From assembly GCA_029880275.1 (NCBI GenBank), contig JAOUOQ010000044.1:1-10615 (forward strand): a DNA stretch of 10,615 bases, written 5' to 3'. This DNA comes from Candidatus Aminicenantota bacterium (GTDB taxonomy: Bacteria > Acidobacteriota > B3-B38 > Guanabaribacteriales > B3-B38). Positions 6,694-10,615 of this stretch are shown here, piece after piece (the stretch's first letter is position 1; every line of letters starts with the position of its first letter). A program made the translations under genes and the position numbers. The notes beneath the pieces were generated by a model that did no database searches, was not told the origin of the DNA, and worked only from the letters and a program-made list of their open reading frames with translations.

Positions 6694-6921
6694 TCAGGAT
6701 GCTCCCCTCCGACTGAGGATAAGCATCACCCCACCGAATAGCAGAAAGAGCAATCCCCACCAGAAGTTGATATTGATATTGAGAGACTTGTGATATATCT
6801 CCTTACCACCCCACAGACCATATACCACCATAATGCCGCCGAAAAGGGTAAATATCAACCCAATGGGAATGCGGACATCAAGGAACCGTCCGGGTTGTTT
6901 CCCCTTTTTCCCCGTGCTCAT
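6694..6921 (-). CDS. Small two-helix membrane protein coupled to the SSS symporter
   Basis: 75 aa, ATG start at 6919-6921 with AAGGAG 8 nt upstream. The product has a short basic N-terminus (MSTGKKGKQPGRFLDVR), a first membrane helix at ~19-36 and a polar linker with an aromatic end (KSLNININFWW). A second helix follows at ~55-70, then a basic C-terminus (SRRGAS). The helices resemble each other (FTLFGGIM and FLLFGGVM), so the protein may be an internal duplication. With a basic N-terminus the positive-inside rule suggests both ends are cytoplasmic. I do not recognise a named family. The gene lies 12 bp after the symporter stop codon; its SD overlaps that stop, so translation is probably coupled. 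An accessory subunit or stabiliser of the symporter is a reasonable inference, but no function is shown. Confidence 0.8.
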   Translation of the reverse strand: MSTGKKGKQPGRFLDVRIPIGLIFTLFGGIMVVYGLWGGKEIYHKSLNININFWWGLLFLLFGGVMLILSRRGAS

Positions 6922-6929
6922 AGAAGACT

Positions 6930-6935
6930 CTCCTT
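6930..6935 (-). promoter_or_regulatory. Ribosome binding site overlapping the symporter stop codon
   Basis: The minus strand reads GGTAAGGAGAG: the TAA stop of the symporter (6934-6936) shares two bases with AAGGAG, the SD of the 75-residue protein. This arrangement is typical of translational coupling. Confidence 0.7.
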
Positions 6936-8532
6936 ACCAGAAGATAATATTGAGGATTATGGTCAGGGCACCAATCAACATTGCCAAAAAGAGCGGGCGC
7001 TTATACCAGGGCACCCCTTCTTTCCTTATCCTTGGGGTCAGAGAATAAACCAGTCCCACCAGCTCCTTTTCCTTCCTCGGCTTGGTGAAAAAGCTCACCA
7101 CTATAGTCACCCCGAAGCAGACTGACCAGGCGTAGATAGCCCGGTAGAAGTTCCCCGCCATATCGCTCGGATACTGTAATACCCCTGCTACGGTGAGGAG
7201 ATAGTGCCCCACGGCAGTTAGAGTGCCGCTGACCAGACCGCTGAATGCGCCCCAGGGCGTCGCCCGCTTCCAGAACATCCCCAGCAGAAAGGTAGCAAAG
7301 AGAGGGGCATTAAAGAAGGAAAACAGCAGCTGCATATAATCCATCAGGTTGCTGAAGCGCATCACAATATACGCCGTAGCTACGCTTATCAGCGCTCCTA
7401 CGATTGTTGCCATCTTCCCCATCCACAGGTAATGCTGGTCGGTAGCCTTTGGTCGGATGTAGGACTGGTAGATGTCGTATGTCCACACGGTATTAAAAGC
7501 AGTGACATTGCCCGCCATACCCGACATAAAACTGGCTAACAGAGCGGTCAGCCCAACCCCCAGCAGCCCGCTGGGGTAGTAGCGCTGAAGCATCAGCGGC
7601 AGGGCGAGATTATAATTCCCTCCCAGTGCCTTGGGAATGAGGGCAATTGCCAGCAGACCCGGCAGGGTAACCAGAAAGGGGAAGAGCATTTTAGGGACAG
7701 CGGCTATCAGGGGCGTTTTGCGGGCGGCGGTCATATCACGGGCTGCCAGGGCACGCTGAATGACCAGAAAATCGGTGCACCAGTAGCCAAAGGATAAGAC
7801 AAATCCCAGTCCCATGACCATCCCAATCCACTCAATTCCCATAGGGTTGTGGCTGGCTTTGTCTAGGGTGGACCAGGTGTGAAGGAACCCCTCTGGCAGA
7901 CGAGCAGCCAGCCCACTGAATCCTCCGGCATTCACCAATCCCATAATAGCCAGGGGAAGAAGCCCCAGAACGATGAGGAAAAACTGCAGCACCTCATTAT
8001 AGATGGAGGAGGTCAACCCCCCAAAGAAGATGTAAACCAGCACCACCCCCGCAGAAAGGATAATGCTCATATCCATCGACCAGTTGAGCATCAGCTTGAA
8101 TACCAGCGCCATGGCATAGATGTTGATGCCCGACATCAGCACGGTAAGAATAGCAAAGGAGATGGCGTTGACCCCCCGGGTGGCTTCGTTGAACCGCAGC
8201 TTAAGGTATTCGGGGACACTCCTCACCCGGCTGCCGTAGTAGAAGGGCATCATAAATATCCCCACGAAGAGCATGGCCGGTATGGCGCCTATCCAGTAGA
8301 AGTGATTGGTAAGCATCCCATATTTCGCGCCATTAGCGACCATCCCCATCACCTCCAGCGCCCCCAGGTTAGCCGCCATAAAAGCCAGCCCGGTTATCCA
8401 GCCGGGAATAGACCTCCCCGAGAGGAAAAAATCCTCACTGGTGCGCACCCTCTTCCTCAGAGCGAAGCCTACTCCGAGAACGAAAATAAAGTAGATGGCG
8501 ATAATCAGATAATCTACTATGTGAACTTCCAT
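6934..8532 (-). CDS. SSS-family sodium:solute symporter (sugar type)
   Basis: 532 aa with many hydrophobic helices (13-14 expected), an inner-membrane protein that couples solute import to sodium. SSS hallmarks are visible: TSEDFFLSGRSIPGW after helix 1, FMAANLGALEVMGM in the unwound helix, SVPEYLKLRF, and GYWCTDFLVIQRALAARD at 249-266, the second family signature. Another is the helix at 331-355 ending WTYDIYQSYI. The SGLT-like pattern and the neighbour galK point to a sugar. By eye against Vibrio SGLT from memory, the sugar-contact positions are Glu60 (Gln69), Tyr79 (Glu88), Asp254 (Asn260) and Lys281 (Lys294). Only the lysine is kept, so galactose is not assured as substrate. Start ATG has AGGTGAGGGG a few bases upstream. 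It heads a probable operon with the 75-residue protein gene and galK. Confidence 0.93.
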   Translation of the reverse strand: MEVHIVDYLIIAIYFIFVLGVGFALRKRVRTSEDFFLSGRSIPGWITGLAFMAANLGALEVMGMVANGAKYGMLTNHFYWIGAIPAMLFVGIFMMPFYYGSRVRSVPEYLKLRFNEATRGVNAISFAILTVLMSGINIYAMALVFKLMLNWSMDMSIILSAGVVLVYIFFGGLTSSIYNEVLQFFLIVLGLLPLAIMGLVNAGGFSGLAARLPEGFLHTWSTLDKASHNPMGIEWIGMVMGLGFVLSFGYWCTDFLVIQRALAARDMTAARKTPLIAAVPKMLFPFLVTLPGLLAIALIPKALGGNYNLALPLMLQRYYPSGLLGVGLTALLASFMSGMAGNVTAFNTVWTYDIYQSYIRPKATDQHYLWMGKMATIVGALISVATAYIVMRFSNLMDYMQLLFSFFNAPLFATFLLGMFWKRATPWGAFSGLVSGTLTAVGHYLLTVAGVLQYPSDMAGNFYRAIYAWSVCFGVTIVVSFFTKPRKEKELVGLVYSLTPRIRKEGVPWYKRPLFLAMLIGALTIILNIIFW

Positions 8533-8574
8533 CTTCCCCTCACCTGTTCCAATCAGTGTATTCCTGCATCTCTC

Positions 8575-8583
8575 ATTATATCA
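8575..8583 (-). promoter_or_regulatory. Candidate extended -10 promoter of the symporter-galK operon
   Basis: The minus strand reads TGATATAAT, matching TGnTATAAT exactly. Its TGA is the stop codon of the upstream SDF-transporter gene. The predicted transcription start near 8568 gives a leader of ~35 nt containing the symporter SD. There is no convincing -35 hexamer. The rest of this 48-bp gap shows no terminator hairpin, so read-through from the SDF gene is also possible. Confidence 0.4.
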
Positions 8584-9801
8584 GCGTGTTGCTTTAATTT
8601 CTTGAGCTGCTTTCTTACTTTTTTGCTTAAAAAATCTATCGAAAAAATGGTGAAAAGTTATTGCCGAAAATCCGTCATCGGTACTATTAACTGTGGTGAT
8701 GAACATATCAGGGAATCCACTACACAGAGCTAACCAGGTGGCTATGACCGTCGCTCTGGCGGGGTCTTGTAAGCCAATCATAGAGGTAAACAAGGTAGAG
8801 CTCCACAGAGCTGTCCCCACAGGTGCAGGAAGTCCCGGTGAGGCAATGGTAAACAGCACATGGGCAGGCCAGGCGATAAACATCAGTGTCCAGCTCACTT
8901 CAAGATGATAAATATACGCCAATATGAAAGGTGCAAAGGCGATATACGCCAGGGCGCTGCCATCCATATTAAACACCGCACCAAACGGAATGACGAAGTC
9001 AGCGATTTCATCACGCACACCGTATTTTTTGGCATAGATTAAATTGACCGGAAGCGTAGCCATTGAAGAGCAAGTGCCCGCGGCAATGAGTCCGGTAGGA
9101 ACAAAATATTCTTTAAGCACCTTACCCACTGGCTGCTTTGCCACAGACTTTATGATGATAAATACATAGAACAGCCACCACACAAAACATAATATAAAGC
9201 TATACAAACCCATGGTAATATAATGTCCCATTCCCAGGCGGGCGCCGAAATTTACCCCAATCGTCACCCCAAAACACAACAAAAGCGGAATCATTGCATA
9301 TGCTATGGTACGCCCCGCCCTGGCAATGCCTTTTTGAATTATGCTAAAGAATTTGTAGAGTGGTTCAATCCATATTGCTATGAACCCCGCTGCTACAGCT
9401 CCGACAATGGAAAGGAGGGGCATTGAGGCTCCTCCCTGACCGAGCCTTTGAAACATCTTCATTATCTCAGAAGAAATACTCGAGAATTTCGATGAAAAAG
9501 GTATGCCAAAAATGAACGATGAAGCTATCACTCCCCATAAGCCGGCAACGGCAGAAGTGGCCACAAACCACAATATCACTGAGCCGGCAAACTTACCCGC
9601 CAGCCCTCGCTTTACCAGAGTGGCAATCGCAGGACTTAAGGCAAAAAAAATCAGAATGGGCACTATGGCAACAATAAACCTGATAAGAGCTTTGGTACCT
9701 GAAGCGACCGGGTTGAGAAGCTCCGGGAAAAAACCGCCTAATAATATGCCTGATATAAGCGCCACAAAAGTCCACACATAGCCAGGAACTCTATCTAACA
9801 T
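8581..9801 (-). CDS. SDF/DAACS-family cation symporter (GltP/DctA-like, probably neutral amino acid)
   Basis: 406 aa inner-membrane symporter of the glutamate/dicarboxylate family. Visible motifs are the serine-containing hairpin 1 tip (AGTCSSMATLP, ~241-251), the helix-7 NMDG at 278-281 inside VIPFGAVFNMDGSAL, and the hairpin 2 loop (ASPGLPAPVG, ~320-329). Helix 8 reads FPDMFITTVNSTDDG at 363-377. Aligned by eye with archaeal GltPh, Asp365 matches the amino-group ligand Asp394, and Asn372 and Asp376 match Asn401 and Asp405. The side-chain-carboxylate ligand Arg397 is replaced by Ile368. This argues for an amino acid substrate without an acidic side chain. Start ATG at 9799-9801 has only a weak purine-rich SD (AAAGAAAG). 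The gene is noticeably more A+T-rich than its neighbours and has no obvious role in galactose use, so it may be a later insertion. Confidence 0.92.
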   Translation of the reverse strand: MLDRVPGYVWTFVALISGILLGGFFPELLNPVASGTKALIRFIVAIVPILIFFALSPAIATLVKRGLAGKFAGSVILWFVATSAVAGLWGVIASSFIFGIPFSSKFSSISSEIMKMFQRLGQGGASMPLLSIVGAVAAGFIAIWIEPLYKFFSIIQKGIARAGRTIAYAMIPLLLCFGVTIGVNFGARLGMGHYITMGLYSFILCFVWWLFYVFIIIKSVAKQPVGKVLKEYFVPTGLIAAGTCSSMATLPVNLIYAKKYGVRDEIADFVIPFGAVFNMDGSALAYIAFAPFILAYIYHLEVSWTLMFIAWPAHVLFTIASPGLPAPVGTALWSSTLFTSMIGLQDPARATVIATWLALCSGFPDMFITTVNSTDDGFSAITFHHFFDRFFKQKSKKAAQEIKATR

Positions 9802-9963
9802 ACCACTTTCTTTCTTTTTTTAGCTCCGCTTTCGGTTTCATACTCATGCGATATTACAGCTTAGTGATACACTTTTATTTCACCTGATTGAATTGATTAT
9901 TTTTCTGCATTATTTTCAGATGCACCTTAGCGGATTCTTTAGGCTGAGCTTCCTCCGTTTCCC
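9802..9963. other. Intergenic region between the mutarotase-like and SDF genes
   Basis: 162 bp, A+T-rich, with a pyrimidine-rich run on the plus strand near 9807-9821. A TAATAT on the minus strand (around 9850-9856) is a possible -10 for the SDF gene, but no good -35 accompanies it. I found no clear terminator hairpin after the mutarotase-like stop codon and no open frame worth calling. Confidence 0.35.
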
Positions 9964-10615
9964 TCACAGTCTGGGTTTTTCACCCTGAGCTATTTTGAGC
10001 TCCAGCCACCATTGGTAGCGACTGCGCGCCCCCACCCGGGCATACTCCCCCCATTTGTATGCCACCTCCAGGCTGTCAGGTGCGCCGGTGGAGGGCTCTA
10101 TCCCTGCGGTAAAGTGCTTTGGCTCCTGCTCCTCAGGATATCCCCCCTGACAGAGCCACAGCCCTATAAAGGGTGCCAAATCGGCAGGAAAGCGGAGAAC
10201 AAGGGACTCCCCTGTCCTTCTGTTCCACATCCCTCCAGCCCCCACCGACAACCGTGGGGTGAAGAGCTTATCGGCATAGCCCGCCGCAGGGGAAAACCCG
10301 GTGTGCAGGGGAGCTTCTCTTCCTTCACTATCTCTGGCAATCGGCCAGTCGACCTTCTCTCCCAGCTTCCCCAGCCTCTCCCCCTTAGACCAGTTCACTC
10401 TCAGATAATCAACCTCTGAGGGAAGGAGAATCTCCCAGTCGTCAGTAATGCGCAGGAGCAGATGAGCTGCCCAGAGGAATATAAGGGGTTCCCCGCACAG
10501 ATTCTCCACCTCATAGCTCACCCTCACCCTTCCCTTAGGCTCCAGGCGAATCCTTTTGCGAAAGAGAAAGGGGAGGGTCATGCATTTTGCCGCCAGATAG
10601 ACTTCGTAGGGAGAT
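9964..10615 (-). CDS. Aldose 1-epimerase (mutarotase)-like protein, C-terminal part (cut by window edge)
   Basis: About 216 codons are visible. The frame stays open from an internal Met at 10581 to the window edge (reading SPYEVYLAAKC before it), so the gene starts beyond the window. The sequence has the look of the galactose-mutarotase-like superfamily, a beta-sandwich that interconverts sugar anomers. Features are strand-rich RVRVSYEVEN followed by FLWAAHLLLRI (His likely in the active site), FIGLWLCQGGYP, then FTAGIEPSTGAPDSLEVAY (Glu of IEP a candidate catalytic base). It ends with WWLELKIAQG. It is not a close GalM match, and sugar-phosphate epimerase-like or uncharacterised mutarotase-fold proteins are alternatives. 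A mutarotase role fits the galK and symporter neighbours, though the SDF gene lies in between. 3' end: TGA at 9964-9966. Confidence 0.72.
   Translation of the reverse strand, partial: SPYEVYLAAKCMTLPFLFRKRIRLEPKGRVRVSYEVENLCGEPLIFLWAAHLLLRITDDWEILLPSEVDYLRVNWSKGERLGKLGEKVDWPIARDSEGREAPLHTGFSPAAGYADKLFTPRLSVGAGGMWNRRTGESLVLRFPADLAPFIGLWLCQGGYPEEQEPKHFTAGIEPSTGAPDSLEVAYKWGEYARVGARSRYQWWLELKIAQGEKPRL

Noticed and set aside
7879..8733. Plus-strand open frame of 284 codons opposite the SSS symporter
   Set aside because: The translation is rich in His, Pro, Gln and Lys with no domain-like pattern, and it runs antisense to a clearly recognisable transporter and into the next gene's end.
10012..10419. 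Plus-strand open frame of 135 codons opposite the mutarotase-like gene
   Set aside because: Cys/Pro-rich antisense shadow; the minus strand carries family motifs in one continuous frame.
1..10615. CRISPR arrays, insertion sequences, tRNA or rRNA genes, toxin-antitoxin or phage-defence genes
   Set aside because: No short regularly spaced repeats, terminal inverted repeats, transposase-like frames or RNA-gene signatures were seen; the only large repeat is the tandem barrel duplication.

Overview
This window reads as a chromosomal segment of a diderm (Gram-negative-type) bacterium. It holds two outer-membrane beta-barrel genes with type I signal peptides, two secondary transporters and sugar-metabolism genes. 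The CBM9-like/DUF5916 barrel family, the SSS symporter type and frequent TTG/GTG starts with strong Shine-Dalgarno (SD) sequences recall Acidobacteriota, Aminicenantes, Bacteroidota-like or other candidate phyla. That is an impression; the window alone does not fix the taxon. No rRNA, tRNA, CRISPR array, transposase or phage gene is visible.

Layout. At the left edge is the 3' end of an aldehyde dehydrogenase gene (1-313, + strand). It runs head-on into a minus-strand gene for a CBM9-like/DUF5916 outer-membrane protein (321-2633), followed by a close paralogue (2864-5182). Both lie in a roughly 2.54-kb direct tandem duplication. The second unit carries a fossil of the last 25 or so codons of the aldehyde dehydrogenase (2779-2856), and the regions upstream of both paralogues can also be aligned. 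The paralogues mix strongly diverged stretches with perfectly identical ones (one of 109 bp), which suggests gene conversion.

The rest is also on the minus strand. In transcription order: a truncated aldose-1-epimerase (mutarotase)-like gene (9964 to the right edge), a more A+T-rich SDF/DAACS amino-acid-type symporter (8581-9801), an SSS sodium:solute symporter (6934-8532), a 75-residue two-helix membrane protein whose SD overlaps the symporter stop codon (6694-6921), and galK (5466-6635). The last three look like one operon, possibly started from an extended -10 promoter that uses the stop codon of the SDF gene.

How the genes may work together. A mutarotase-like protein, a sodium/sugar-type symporter and galactokinase form a plausible galactose or galactoside uptake and phosphorylation module. 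galT and galE are not in the window. The duplicated barrels with carbohydrate-binding-like N-termini could provide outer-membrane recognition or passage of a glycan, but this link rests only on proximity and the CBM9 similarity. The coupled mini-membrane protein and the duplicated, converted barrels are the least explained parts of the window.
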